This document shows positions 26,474-35,066 of a stretch of 64,000 nucleotides of DNA, piece after piece. The stretch covers positions 4,297,685 through 4,361,684 of the forward strand of contig NZ_LT721901.1 of NCBI RefSeq assembly GCF_900157375.1. The letters are read 5' to 3'. The notes below the pieces were generated by a model. It was not told the origin of the DNA. It did not search any database and was given only the letters and a program-made list of their open reading frames with translations. The translations under genes and the position numbers were made by a program. Within the stretch, counting starts at the first letter, position 1. Every line of letters starts with the position of its first letter. The DNA comes from Mycobacterium rhizamassiliense (lineage in GTDB: Bacteria > Actinomycetota > Actinomycetes > Mycobacteriales > Mycobacteriaceae).

Positions 26474-26576
26474 ATGTGCCAACGAGAAGTTGGCAGCTAA
26501 GGCTAACGGATCGGCCGGTGTGGACCCAATCCAGCTCGCCGGGCCTGCGCGACAGGACCGGCGTCGGCTTCGGTGA

Positions 26577-26720
26577 TCAGTGACCCGGGCCCGAGAGATC
26601 CAGCACGTGGGCCGGCGCTGAGGACGAGGGAACGACGGTAGCGAGAGCACATCCGCTCGCGCCGAGGGCGATGAGGGCGAGGGCCAAGGCGACGCCGGCC
26701 TTTTTCGTTGCAGCAGACAT
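26577..26720 (-). CDS. tiny putative lipoprotein (47 residues)
   Basis: ATG 26720 opens a 47-codon frame with a classical lipoprotein signal: a basic n-region (SAATKKAG), a hydrophobic core (VALALALIALGAS) and the lipobox GASGC with Cys 24, followed by only about 24 mature residues ending DLSGPGH. AAGG lies nine bases upstream of the ATG. It is too short for most gene finders. It could be a real small lipoprotein or the 5' remnant of a longer one, because a shifted frame stays open for 20-25 more codons past the stop. The rest of the 363-bp spacer 26474-26836 holds no supported gene. Confidence 0.5.
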   Translation of the reverse strand: MSAATKKAGVALALALIALGASGCALATVVPSSSAPAHVLDLSGPGH

Positions 26721-26836
26721 GGCGGGAGACCTTACGCCGCCCGGGGCGTCTCCGATGCCGAATCGTGCCAGTTCAGCAACCGGCTGTGCGGGCGGCGCCG
26801 AGCCGGTCTGGCCGGGCGATGGTAGGAAAGGGTGTT

Positions 26837-28183
26837 GTGACGGCTGAGACCGAGGACCCGAACCACTCCAGCGACGACGTGGTCGACGTGGTCAGCAGGC
26901 TGATCCGGTTCGACACGACCAACACCGGTGAACCCGAGACCACCCAGGGCGAGGCCGAGTGTGCGCACTGGGTCGCCGCGCAGCTCGCCGAGGTGGGTTA
27001 CGAGCCCGAGTACCTGGAGTCCGGCGGGCCCGGTCGCGGCAACGTCTTCGCCCGCCTGGCCGGCGCGGACAGGTCGCGGGGCGCACTGCTGATCCACGGG
27101 CACCTGGACGTCGTGCCCGCCGAACCGGCCGAGTGGAGCGTGCACCCGTTTTCCGGAGCGATCGAGGACGGCTACGTCTGGGGTCGCGGCGCGGTCGACA
27201 TGAAGGACATGGTCGGGATGATGATCGTGGTCGCCCGGCAGCTCAAGCGGGCCGGGATCGTGCCGCCGCGCGACTTGGTGTTCGCGTTCGTCGCTGACGA
27301 GGAACACGGCGGGCGCTACGGTGCGCACTGGCTGGTCGACAACCGGCCCGACCTGTTCGACGGCGTGACCGAGGCGATCGGCGAGGTGGGCGGCTTCTCG
27401 CTGACGGTGCCGCGGCCGGATGGCGGCGAACGCCGGCTCTACCTGATCGAGACGGCCGAGAAGGGCCTGGCGTGGATGCGGCTGACCGCCCGCGGGACGG
27501 CCGGACACGGCTCGATGGCGCACGACCAGAATGCCGTCACCGCCGTCGCCGAGGCCGTCGCCCGGCTGGGCAAGCACCATTTCCCGCTGGTGATGACCGA
27601 CACCGTCCTGCAATTTCTGGCCGCCCTCAGCGAGGAGACGGGCCTGAGCTTCGATCCCGATTCGACCGACCTGGAGGGGACGATCGAAAAGCTGGGACCG
27701 ATGGCCCGGATGCTCAAGGCCGTGCTGCACGACACCGCGAACCCGACGATGCTCAAGGCCGGTTACAAGGCCAACGTCATCCCGGCGACGGCCGAGGCGG
27801 TGGTGGACTGCCGAATCCTGCCGGGCCGCAAGGCGGCGTTCGAGGCCGAGGTCGACGAGCTGATCGGCCCGGACGTGTCGCGGGAATGGATCCGCGACCT
27901 CGACTCCTACGAGACGAGCTTCGACGGTGATCTGGTCGACGCGATGAACGACGCGGTGCTGGCGCTGGATCCCGACGCGCGGACGGTGCCCTACATGCTC
28001 TCCGGCGGGACCGACGCAAAAGCCTTCGCGCGCTTGGGAATTCGCTGCTTCGGCTTCAGTCCGCTGCGGCTGCCGCCGGATCTTGACTTCTCTTCGTTGT
28101 TCCACGGCGTCGACGAGCGGGTACCCATCGACGCGTTGCGGTTCGGCACCGAGGTGCTGGCCCATTTCCTGACGCATTGCTAG
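26837..28183 (+). CDS. M20-family metallopeptidase (DapE/ArgE-like)
   Basis: Zinc-dependent amidohydrolase of 448 residues with the M20 metal-site motifs LIHGHLDVVPAE (His-Asp), WGRGAVDMKDM (bridging Asp) and FVADEEHGGRYG (Glu pair), a dimerisation domain inserted in the middle (AEKGLAWMRLTARGTAGHGSM) and the late SGGTDAKAF His/Asp region. It matches Rv2141c, sometimes named dapE2, but substrate use as a succinyl-DAP desuccinylase is unproven; M20 carboxypeptidases of wide specificity look the same. GTG 26837 is chosen because AGGAAAGG ends a few bases upstream and the length equals the remembered homolog. Confidence 0.9.
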   Translation: MTAETEDPNHSSDDVVDVVSRLIRFDTTNTGEPETTQGEAECAHWVAAQLAEVGYEPEYLESGGPGRGNVFARLAGADRSRGALLIHGHLDVVPAEPAEWSVHPFSGAIEDGYVWGRGAVDMKDMVGMMIVVARQLKRAGIVPPRDLVFAFVADEEHGGRYGAHWLVDNRPDLFDGVTEAIGEVGGFSLTVPRPDGGERRLYLIETAEKGLAWMRLTARGTAGHGSMAHDQNAVTAVAEAVARLGKHHFPLVMTDTVLQFLAALSEETGLSFDPDSTDLEGTIEKLGPMARMLKAVLHDTANPTMLKAGYKANVIPATAEAVVDCRILPGRKAAFEAEVDELIGPDVSREWIRDLDSYETSFDGDLVDAMNDAVLALDPDARTVPYMLSGGTDAKAFARLGIRCFGFSPLRLPPDLDFSSLFHGVDERVPIDALRFGTEVLAHFLTHC

Positions 28184-28232
28184 TGAAGAATCAGGTTCGA
28201 CTGTTGCCTTCGACCACCCGAGAGGACCGTTC

Positions 28233-28763
28233 ATGAGTTCGGTGTCCGACCCGTACGACGCCCTGCCCAAGCTGCCGACGTTCGGCTTGACGTCAGAATC
28301 GCTCGCCGACGGCCAGGCGCTGGCCACCCCGCAGGTCAGCGGGATCATGGGCGCCGGTGGCGAAGACGTCAGCCCGCAGCTGGCCTGGTCCGGGTTCCCG
28401 AAGGAGACCCGCAGCTTCGCGGTGACCGTCTATGACCCCGACGCCCCGACGCTGTCCGGCTTCTGGCACTGGGCGGTGGCCAACCTGCCGGCCGACGTCA
28501 CCGAGCTGCCCGAGGACGCCGGCAGCGGAGGCAACCTGCCCGGCGACGCGCTGGAGCTGGTCAACGACGCCGGCATGCGCCGCTACATCGGCGCCGCGCC
28601 GCCCGCCGGCCACGGCCCGCACCGGTATTACATCGCGGTGCACGCGGTGGACGTCGACAAGCTCGAGCTGAGCGAGGACGCCAGCCCGGCCTTCCTCGGG
28701 TTCAACCTGTTCCAGCACGCGATCGCGCGCGCCTACATTCACGGCGTCTACGAACAGAAGTAG
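28233..28763 (+). CDS. PEBP/YbhB-family protein (TB18.6-like)
   Basis: Phosphatidylethanolamine-binding-protein fold of 176 residues. The YbhB signature is seen in VTVYDPDAPTLSGFWHWAVA and in GPHRYYIAVHAVDV, which form the ligand pocket. ATG 28233 is preceded by GAGAGGA. It lies after the M20 peptidase gene on the same strand, with the hydrolase gene starting immediately after its stop. It corresponds to Rv2140c; ligand and role are not clear, although lipid or small-molecule binding is typical of the family. Confidence 0.92.
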   Translation: MSSVSDPYDALPKLPTFGLTSESLADGQALATPQVSGIMGAGGEDVSPQLAWSGFPKETRSFAVTVYDPDAPTLSGFWHWAVANLPADVTELPEDAGSGGNLPGDALELVNDAGMRRYIGAAPPAGHGPHRYYIAVHAVDVDKLELSEDASPAFLGFNLFQHAIARAYIHGVYEQK

Positions 28764-29351
28764 GTGAGCGCTCGCGCGTGTGTGTTGGTCCTGCCGGGCG
28801 GCCGCGTGCGCAGCGACGAGCGTTATCGATGGTGGCATCCGCCTAACCTGCGGATGATGTTGGTGGCGGGCGCGCTGCGCCGCCGACTGGGCCGCGATGT
28901 CGAGGTGCGGCGTGTCCAGTACCGCTTGCGCGGGTGGAACAGCCCGCGCTACGACGCGGTCGCCGACGCCACCGCCGTCCTTGCCGCCGCCGGTCGCCGA
29001 TATGAGCCGAAAAGTATTGTGCTGGTGGGGCATTCGATGGGTGGTCGGGTCGCAACGCGGTTGGCCGCCGGCGGGCAGATCGGGGCGGTGGTGGCGCTGG
29101 CGCCGTACTGGCCACGCGACGACGGTGACCTGATTCCGCCGTCCACCCGGCTGCTCGTCGTGCACGGCACCGCCGATACCCGGACCGACCCGGAGGCCTC
29201 CCGCATCCAGACGCTGCGAGCCCGCGAACGCGGCCTGGATGCGCAATGGGTGGGCATCGACGGCGTGGGCCATCACATGGTGCGGCGGTTTCATGAATGG
29301 CATCGCCGCACCACGGATTTCGTCGCCGCATACCTGGACTCGCTGCGCTGA
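28764..29351 (+). CDS. alpha/beta hydrolase-fold protein
   Basis: A 195-residue small alpha/beta hydrolase. The nucleophile elbow is GHSMGGRVATRL with Ser at about residue 91; an Asp in LLVVHGTADTRTDP and the His pair in GIDGVGHHMVRRFH complete a plausible triad. GTG 28764 begins directly after the stop of the PEBP gene, so translation is probably coupled. I do not recall a gene at this place in M. tuberculosis. The substrate is unknown; esterase or lipase-like activity on small acyl esters is the default guess. Confidence 0.85.
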   Translation: MSARACVLVLPGGRVRSDERYRWWHPPNLRMMLVAGALRRRLGRDVEVRRVQYRLRGWNSPRYDAVADATAVLAAAGRRYEPKSIVLVGHSMGGRVATRLAAGGQIGAVVALAPYWPRDDGDLIPPSTRLLVVHGTADTRTDPEASRIQTLRARERGLDAQWVGIDGVGHHMVRRFHEWHRRTTDFVAAYLDSLR

Positions 29352-29524
29352 AAACTTGTCGGTGGTGCCGCATGGCACTTCCCGGCCGAGCCAGCTCATT
29401 TGGGGTGACTACCGGCCCGCGCGCCGTCGCCATAAAATTCTGCGCATGGGGTCCCTACGGCGTGACGAAAGCCATCGTCGGGGAGATCAAGGTCTGCAAC
29501 GACACCAGATGTGAGGACGTGCGC

Positions 29525-29716
29525 GTGACGACCAGCTCCCTGTACGGCCGATGGTTCTACTCGGCGTTGGCCGTCCTGTTCCTGGCCTTGTTCGTGCTGA
29601 ATGCATGCACCCACGGCACGACACTCGGCCTGATCAGTGCTGGAGGCCTCGCTCTGTTGATGGGTTACCTCGCCTACAGGGCCTGGCCGCGCAAGCGCCA
29701 AGCCAACCGCCCTTAA
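29525..29716 (+). CDS. small two-helix membrane protein
   Basis: The 63-residue product from GTG 29525 has two hydrophobic segments (WFYSALAVLFLALFVLNAC and LGLISAGGLALLMGYLAY) and a basic C-terminus (AWPRKRQANRP). GAGG at 29513-29516 with an 8-base spacer supports this start. The frame is also open upstream and would add a Cys-pair sequence (KVCNDTRCEDVRV), so a longer protein from GTG 29462 cannot be excluded. No family is recognised. The 188-bp region after it, up to pyrD, holds nothing I can support. Confidence 0.5.
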   Translation: MTTSSLYGRWFYSALAVLFLALFVLNACTHGTTLGLISAGGLALLMGYLAYRAWPRKRQANRP

Positions 29717-29903
29717 ATCCCGTCTATCGCTCGCTGGGCGGCAATGGCGTTGCAGTGACGGGTACGGGTACATCGGACCACCAGAGGCTGCATGTCTCGA
29801 CGGGCTCGAAGATCAGCCGCTATGACGATTCGCGGCGATGCGCCGCTCTAGGTCGTAATCGAGCGACTTTTGCGCGACTGCCAGACGACGGCGACTCCGC
29901 CGC

Positions 29904-31016
29904 CTAGCTCGGCGGAGGGTCAGCGGCCGACCCCACCGCATCCCGCAGCGAGGCGAACCCGCCCGCGTGCAGCCGGTCGGCGATGCCGTCGTGAATGTGC
30001 TTGGGCCACAAGCCGCCTCCGTAGATCCAGCCGGTGTAGCCCTGCAGCAGCGAGGCGCCCGCGACGATGCGCTCCCAGGCGTCGTCGGCGGTCTCGATGC
30101 CGCCGACGCTGATCAGCACCAGCCGGTCGCCCACCCGGTGGTAGAGGCGGCGCAGGATCTCGGTGGCCCGGCGTGCCACCGGCGGGCCCGAGATGCCGCC
30201 GGCGCCCAGCTCGTCGACTCCCGGCGTGGCCAGGCCGCCGCGCGACACCGTGGTGTTGGTTGCCACGATGCCGGCCAGACCCAGTTCGACGGCCAGGTCG
30301 GCGATGTCGTCGACGTCGGAGTCGGAGACGTCGGGTGCAATCTTGACCAGCACGGGCGTCGACGTCGCCGAGACTTCCGAGAGCACCGCCTCGAGGATGG
30401 GCCGCAGCGCCGCGACTGCCTGCAGGTCGCGCAGGCCGGGAGTGTTCGGCGAGCTGACGTTGACCACCAGATACGACGCCAGCGGCCCGACCAGCCGGGC
30501 GCTGGCCCGGTAGTCGTCGACGGCCTCGGCGGCCGGGGTCGCCTTGGTCTTGCCGATGTTCACGCCGATCGGCACGTCGGGCCGGTGCTGCGCCAGGCGC
30601 AGGGCGAGCTCGCCGGCGCCGCGATTGTTGAACCCCATCCGGTTGAGCAGGGCGCGGTCGTCGGGCAGCCGGAACATGCGGGGAGCGGGGTTGCCGGGCT
30701 GCGGGTGCGCGGTGACCGTGCCGATTTCGGCATAGCCGAAACCCAGTGCGCCCCAGGTGCCGAGCCCGACGCCGTCCTTGTCGAAGCCGGCGGCCAGCCC
30801 CAGCGGGCCGGGGAAACGAACCCCGAACACGGTGCTGGCCAGCGCCGGATCGCTCGGGCTCAGCAGTCGGCGCAGCGTCCGTCGCGACAGGCCGACGGCG
30901 GTCGCGCCGCGCAGCACGGCGAACACCAGCGTGTGGATGCGCTCGGGCGGGATCAAGAAAAACAGTCGGCGCAGCAGCCCGTACGCGCGATGCCCGCGCG
31001 CCTCCGCCGCCGTCAC
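29904..31016 (-). CDS. pyrD: dihydroorotate dehydrogenase (quinone) PyrD
   Basis: Class 2, membrane-associated, FMN-dependent enzyme that oxidises dihydroorotate to orotate using quinone in pyrimidine synthesis. Visible features are the N-terminal amphipathic helix region (LLRRLFFLIPPERIHTLVFA) of class 2 enzymes, LGLAAGFDKDGVG, the catalytic-loop NVSSPNTPGLRDLQ (Ser base) and the FMN phosphate site (GAGGISGPP, ISVGGIETADDAWERI). The product is 370 residues from GTG 31016, which overlaps the stop of the upstream DUF5703 gene by 4 bp. Confidence 0.96.
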   Translation of the reverse strand: MTAAEARGHRAYGLLRRLFFLIPPERIHTLVFAVLRGATAVGLSRRTLRRLLSPSDPALASTVFGVRFPGPLGLAAGFDKDGVGLGTWGALGFGYAEIGTVTAHPQPGNPAPRMFRLPDDRALLNRMGFNNRGAGELALRLAQHRPDVPIGVNIGKTKATPAAEAVDDYRASARLVGPLASYLVVNVSSPNTPGLRDLQAVAALRPILEAVLSEVSATSTPVLVKIAPDVSDSDVDDIADLAVELGLAGIVATNTTVSRGGLATPGVDELGAGGISGPPVARRATEILRRLYHRVGDRLVLISVGGIETADDAWERIVAGASLLQGYTGWIYGGGLWPKHIHDGIADRLHAGGFASLRDAVGSAADPPPS

Positions 31017-31282
31017 AGTTCCGGTTGGTCGAGTCGCTGGTTGGCCAGGCGAGACTTCTTGCGGCGCAATAACACTCGTCGACTGCCATCGGTGTAGAGC
31101 CGCACCCGCGCCAGCTCCCAGCCGCGATATTCGGCCTCGATGGACAGCCGGACCGAGGCGCTGAGCCTGGTCACTTCTGGCGGCAGGCGCAACAGCACCC
31201 TCTCGTAGTCGTCGGACACATCGGCGTCCCACCCGGTCGGCAGCGCGCTACGTCGTGAAGGACTGGGCCGCGACGCCGTCAC
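31013..31282 (-). CDS. DUF5703-like small conserved protein
   Basis: An 89-residue protein (DVSDDYERVLLRLPPEVTRL, then TDGSRRVLLRRKKSR) that I associate with the actinobacterial DUF5703 family. It has no membrane segment or recognised catalytic motif; predicted as a compact alpha/beta protein with a basic C-terminus. Both ends overlap neighbours as GTGA (lppL before, pyrD after), so it is the middle gene of a coupled lppL-DUF5703-pyrD operon. Function unknown. Confidence 0.8.
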   Translation of the reverse strand: MTASRPSPSRRSALPTGWDADVSDDYERVLLRLPPEVTRLSASVRLSIEAEYRGWELARVRLYTDGSRRVLLRRKKSRLANQRLDQPEL

Positions 31283-32370
31283 CGGGTACCCGCCGCGTGC
31301 TCGATGATCTGGACCCCCGCACCGGATCCCGACACCACGTACAAGGTGTCCGCGGCTTCGTCAAAGGCCAGCGAGTTGGGTTGCTGCACAGTTGGGTAAT
31401 GCACCTTCTCGACGGGGATTCCGGTTGACAGATCGTAACCAATGACGGCGTTGGATGCGGTCTGGGACACCCAGGCCAACTGCCTCGATCCGGCCAGCCC
31501 GTAGGGCGCGCCGCGCACCGGGTAGGCCTGCCGCAGGATCAGCGGGGTCCGCGGCGAACAACAGCCGTACACCAGCAGTTCGCCGCCGCGGGTGTCGGCG
31601 ACCAGCACTCGCCCCAGCGGATCGGCGGTCATGGTGGTGGCGCCCTCACCGGCGCGCAGCGCCTGCTCGGCGCGGCCGTCGGCGCCGATCGTCGTCACCG
31701 ACGTCTGCCCGCGATCCAGGACGACGGTCGTATTCCCTTGGGTCGCAAGGTAATCGACGCGGGCGAAGATCTTGTTGCGGCCCTCGACGGCCGCGCTACC
31801 GCCATCCGGGGTTCGGGCGGTCAGCACGTAGACGGCGCCGTCGGCGCTGCCCAGGACCAGCTTGCCGTCGGCGCGGCGCGCGATCGCGGTGAAGTCGACC
31901 TGCGCGGCGTCGGCGACCGCGACCCGCTCAACGTGACCGGTGGACAGGTCGGCTGCCAGGTAGCCGCCACGGCTGGACAGATAGACCGTGCCGCGGCCGT
32001 CGCCGGTCAGCGCGGTCGCCGGCCCGGGCAGCGCGATGGACCGCGGTTCGGCCGGTGCCTGACCGACCACCGTCAGGCCGGCGGGGGCCGCCGGGTCGGG
32101 GCCGGGCGTCAGCACCGCCAGCTGGTGGGTGCCGTCGTCGAAGACGGCCGCCGCGGCGTGCCCCGCCAGCGGCCGCACCGAACCGGCCGGATTCTGCGAC
32201 ACCGGCGGCGAGTCGGCCGCGCGGGCCGGTTCGATCGTGCGCGGGGCGGTACTGAGCGGATTCGACGAGCATCCGGCGATCTGGGCCAGCACTAGGGCCA
32301 GCAAAAGAAGCGCGGTGGGCCCGTGACGCAGGGCTAGGCGCTTCTCGCTTCTAGGGCGTGACAGCAACAA
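31279..32370 (-). CDS. lppL: LppL-like lipoprotein, possible beta-propeller
   Basis: The 363-residue protein begins with a lipoprotein signal (LRHGPTALLLLALVLAQIAGC; lipobox IAGC) and continues with repeated units such as RSIALPGPATALTGDGRGTV, ADGKLVLGSADGAVYVL and QPNSLAFDEAADTLYVVSGS, which resemble YncE/NHL-type propeller blades. It matches the position of Rv2138 (lppL). The start is TTG 32370 or TTG 32367, with AAGGTC just upstream; no ATG or GTG is available before the signal peptide. It heads the operon with pyrD. The ligand is unknown. Confidence 0.85.
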   Translation of the reverse strand: MLLSRPRSEKRLALRHGPTALLLLALVLAQIAGCSSNPLSTAPRTIEPARAADSPPVSQNPAGSVRPLAGHAAAAVFDDGTHQLAVLTPGPDPAAPAGLTVVGQAPAEPRSIALPGPATALTGDGRGTVYLSSRGGYLAADLSTGHVERVAVADAAQVDFTAIARRADGKLVLGSADGAVYVLTARTPDGGSAAVEGRNKIFARVDYLATQGNTTVVLDRGQTSVTTIGADGRAEQALRAGEGATTMTADPLGRVLVADTRGGELLVYGCCSPRTPLILRQAYPVRGAPYGLAGSRQLAWVSQTASNAVIGYDLSTGIPVEKVHYPTVQQPNSLAFDEAADTLYVVSGSGAGVQIIEHAAGTR

Positions 32371-32477
32371 CTGACCTTCGATAGTCGGACGTGAAGTTCA
32401 CATGTTAGGGAACGCTTTCGCATCCAATATGGCCATGTCGACCACGACCGACCGTACTGGAGAGGTATGGTCGGGTC

Positions 32478-32780
32478 ATGACCGTCATCGTTGACCGGCA
32501 TACCTCGGACAGGGAGTTTGCTGTCGAAGACATTTCGACAGGCATCTTTGCGAGCGGGTACGGACAAGTCGGTGATGGGCGCAGTTTTTCTTTCCACATT
32601 GAGCATCGGTCGCTCGTTGTCGAAGTTTACCGGCCGCGTCTTTCCGACCCGGTTCCGCAGGCCGAGGACGTGGTCGCGAAGGCTGTCCGCGGCCTGGTCG
32701 ACATCGATCTCACCGACGAGCGCAGCCTGACCGCCGCGGTGCGAGACGCCGTCGCGCGTGCGGTGCCCGTCGCTCGTTAG
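32478..32780 (+). CDS. conserved hypothetical protein (Rv2137c-like)
   Basis: A 100-residue soluble protein (SFSFHIEHRSLVVEVYRPRL; VDIDLTDERSLTAAVRDAVA) without membrane segments or known motifs. It corresponds by sequence memory to Rv2137c. It is divergent from lppL across a 107-bp spacer and lies 36 bp before the phosphatase gene. In M. tuberculosis the gene uppP lies between these two; here there is no room for it. Function unknown. Confidence 0.7.
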   Translation: MTVIVDRHTSDREFAVEDISTGIFASGYGQVGDGRSFSFHIEHRSLVVEVYRPRLSDPVPQAEDVVAKAVRGLVDIDLTDERSLTAAVRDAVARAVPVAR

Positions 32781-32816
32781 TCCTCAGCGCCACCCGCATT
32801 CGGTACGGTCGTCGTC

Positions 32817-33572
32817 GTGACGGTCATCCTGTTGCGCCACGGTCGATCGACGTCGAACACGGCGGGAGTGCTGGCTGGTCGGTCCGAAGGCGTCGATCTC
32901 GACGACAAGGGCCGCGAGCAGGCCGTCGGGCTGATCGATCGGATCGGCGACCTGACGATCCGGGCCGTCGTCTCCTCGCCGCTGCTGCGGTGCCGCCGCA
33001 CGATCGAGCCGCTCACCGAATCGCTGTGCCTACAGCCGCTGATCGACGACCGGCTCGCCGAGGTGGACTACGGCGACTGGACGGGCCGCAAGATCTCCGA
33101 GTTGGCCAAGGAGCCGCTGTGGCGGGTCGTACAGGCCCATCCCAGCGCGGCGGTGTTCCCGGGCGGCGAGGGCTTGGCGCAGGTGCAGGCGCGCGCGGTG
33201 GCCGCCGTCCGCGAGCACGACCGCAGGCTGGCCGGCGAGCACGGCGGCGATGCGCTGTGGGTGGCTTGCACTCACGGTGACGTCATCAAGGCGCTGATCG
33301 CCGACGCCTACGGCATCCACCTGGACGGCTTCCAGCGCGTCACCGCCGACCCCGCGTCGGTGAGTGTGATCCGTTACACGGAGCTGCGCCCATTCGTGTT
33401 GCATGTCAACCACACCGGCGCCCGGCTGTCGGCGGGTCTGCGGGCCGGGCCACCGCCGAAGACCGACGAGGCCAAGGCCGACGGGCAGGGCGACAAACCG
33501 GAGGAATCGCAAACCCAGACCGGCGATGCGGTGCCGTCGAGCGACGCGGTGGTCGGCGGCTCCACGGATTAA
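32817..33572 (+). CDS. histidine phosphatase (phosphoglycerate-mutase-like) family protein
   Basis: The 251-residue protein opens with LLRHGRSTSNTAGVLAG, carrying the RHG catalytic histidine motif, and has the second histidine in VACTHGDVIKALIADAYG and the acid region EVDYGDWTGRKI. It is a branch 1 histidine phosphatase matching Rv2135c. Substrate unknown. The C-terminal 45 residues are a low-complexity Glu/Thr/Asp tail (KTDEAKADGQGDKPEESQTQ). It starts a four-gene run with the DUF3090, SCO1664-type and cysQ genes. Confidence 0.9.
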   Translation: MTVILLRHGRSTSNTAGVLAGRSEGVDLDDKGREQAVGLIDRIGDLTIRAVVSSPLLRCRRTIEPLTESLCLQPLIDDRLAEVDYGDWTGRKISELAKEPLWRVVQAHPSAAVFPGGEGLAQVQARAVAAVREHDRRLAGEHGGDALWVACTHGDVIKALIADAYGIHLDGFQRVTADPASVSVIRYTELRPFVLHVNHTGARLSAGLRAGPPPKTDEAKADGQGDKPEESQTQTGDAVPSSDAVVGGSTD

Positions 33573-33648
33573 CTCCGCTGGATCTCTCGGCAGGCAACCC
33601 AATCCGGATCGCATTGCATTGCCAACAGCCGGTATTTTGGAAAGTGCC

Positions 33649-34236
33649 ATGGCCCGCGCAATTCACGTCTTCCGCACACCCGACCGCTTCGTGGCCGGGA
33701 CGGTTGGTCAGCCCGGAAACCGGACCTTCTACGTTCAGGCCGTCCACGACGCCCGCGTCGTCTCGGTGGTGCTGGAGAAGCAACAGGTGGCCGTGCTCGC
33801 CGAACGCATCGGTGCGCTGCTGCTCGAGGTGAACCGCCGGTTCGGCACCCCGGTGCCGCCAGAGCCCGCCGAGGTCGACGACCTCGACCCGCTCGTCACC
33901 CCCGTCGACGCGGAGTTCCGGGTCGGGACGATGGGCCTGGGTTGGGACTCCGAGGCGCAGACGGTGGTGGTCGAATTGCTGGCCGTCACCGACGCCGAAT
34001 TCGACGCCTCGGTGGTGCTCGACGACACCGACGAGGGGCCCGACGCGGTGCGGGTGTTCTTGACGCCGGAGTCGGCACGGCAGTTCGCCACCCGGTCCAA
34101 TCGCGTGATCTCGGCCGGACGGCCGCCGTGCCCGCTGTGCGAAGAGCCGTTGGACCCCGAGGGCCACATCTGCGCCCGCGCCAACGGCTACAAGCGCAGC
34201 GCGCTGCCCGGGCCCGGCGATGAACCCGAGGAATGA
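33649..34236 (+). CDS. DUF3090 family protein
   Basis: A 195-residue protein (ARAIHVFRTPDRFVAGTVGQ) ending with a Cys-His cluster, PPCPLCEEPLDPEGHICARANG, that could bind a metal ion as a short zinc ribbon. This family (Rv2134c in M. tuberculosis) is found in actinobacteria adjacent to the SCO1664-type gene, with which it overlaps by 17 bp, so the two probably act together. ATG 33649 is chosen from family start similarity; a longer upstream reading is a frame artefact. Confidence 0.88.
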   Translation: MARAIHVFRTPDRFVAGTVGQPGNRTFYVQAVHDARVVSVVLEKQQVAVLAERIGALLLEVNRRFGTPVPPEPAEVDDLDPLVTPVDAEFRVGTMGLGWDSEAQTVVVELLAVTDAEFDASVVLDDTDEGPDAVRVFLTPESARQFATRSNRVISAGRPPCPLCEEPLDPEGHICARANGYKRSALPGPGDEPEE

Positions 34237-35035
34237 CGATCGCGAGGTCTTGCGGAACGGCGAGCTGACGGTTCTCGGACGGATCCGCTCGGCCAGCAAC
34301 GCCACCTTCCTGTGTGAGGCCACGCACGGCGAGTCCAGCGCGCACTGCGTGTACAAGCCGATCGCCGGCGAGCAGCCGCTGTGGGATTTTCCGGACGGGA
34401 CACTGGCCGGCCGCGAACTCGCCGCGTATCTGGTGTCGGTCCGGCTGGGCTGGAACATCGTGCCCTACACCATCATTCGGCACGGGCCGGCGGGTCCGGG
34501 CATGCTGCAGCTGTGGGTGGAGCAGCCCGGCGACGACCCCGACACCGAGCCGCGGCCGGGGCCCGACCCGGTCGACCTGTTTCCCGCGGGTCGAAGGCAG
34601 CCGGGTTATCTACCGGTGACCCGGGCCTACGACTACACCGGCGACGAGGTGATGTTGATGCACGCCGACGACATCCGGCTGTGGCGGATGGCGGTGTTCG
34701 ACATCCTGATCAACAACGCCGACCGCAAGGGCGGCCACGTCCTGCGCGACCTCGAGGGCAACATCTACGGGGTGGACCACGGCGTGTGCCTGCACGTCGA
34801 GAGCAAGCTGCGCACGGTGCTGTGGGGGTGGGCAGGCAAGCCGATCGACGATCACATGCTGGAGGCCGTCATCGGCCTGGCCCGTGCGCTGGCCGACGAC
34901 TTCGGCGAGGAACTCGCCGAGCACCTCACCCAGGACGAAATCGCCGCGCTGCGCGTCCGCGCGCACCGGCTGCTGGACGATCCGGTGATGCCCGGGCCCA
35001 ACCGCCACCGGCCCATTCCCTGGCCGGCGTTCTAG
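34220..35035 (+). CDS. SCO1664-family atypical kinase-like protein
   Basis: A 271-residue protein with a PI3/4-kinase-like catalytic region: an N-terminal lobe (ATFLCEATHGESSAHCVYKP with the ATP-binding Lys and Glu), then MAVFDILINNADRKGGHVLR and IYGVDHGVCLHV, which correspond to the catalytic N-x-x-D and metal-binding D motifs. The family is known as SCO1664/Rv2133c. No substrate is established. It overlaps the DUF3090 gene and is followed by cysQ after 31 bp. Confidence 0.85.
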   Translation: MNPRNDDREVLRNGELTVLGRIRSASNATFLCEATHGESSAHCVYKPIAGEQPLWDFPDGTLAGRELAAYLVSVRLGWNIVPYTIIRHGPAGPGMLQLWVEQPGDDPDTEPRPGPDPVDLFPAGRRQPGYLPVTRAYDYTGDEVMLMHADDIRLWRMAVFDILINNADRKGGHVLRDLEGNIYGVDHGVCLHVESKLRTVLWGWAGKPIDDHMLEAVIGLARALADDFGEELAEHLTQDEIAALRVRAHRLLDDPVMPGPNRHRPIPWPAF

Positions 35036-35066
35036 GGCACCCGGTGCCGTCGGCGATACTGAAGCG

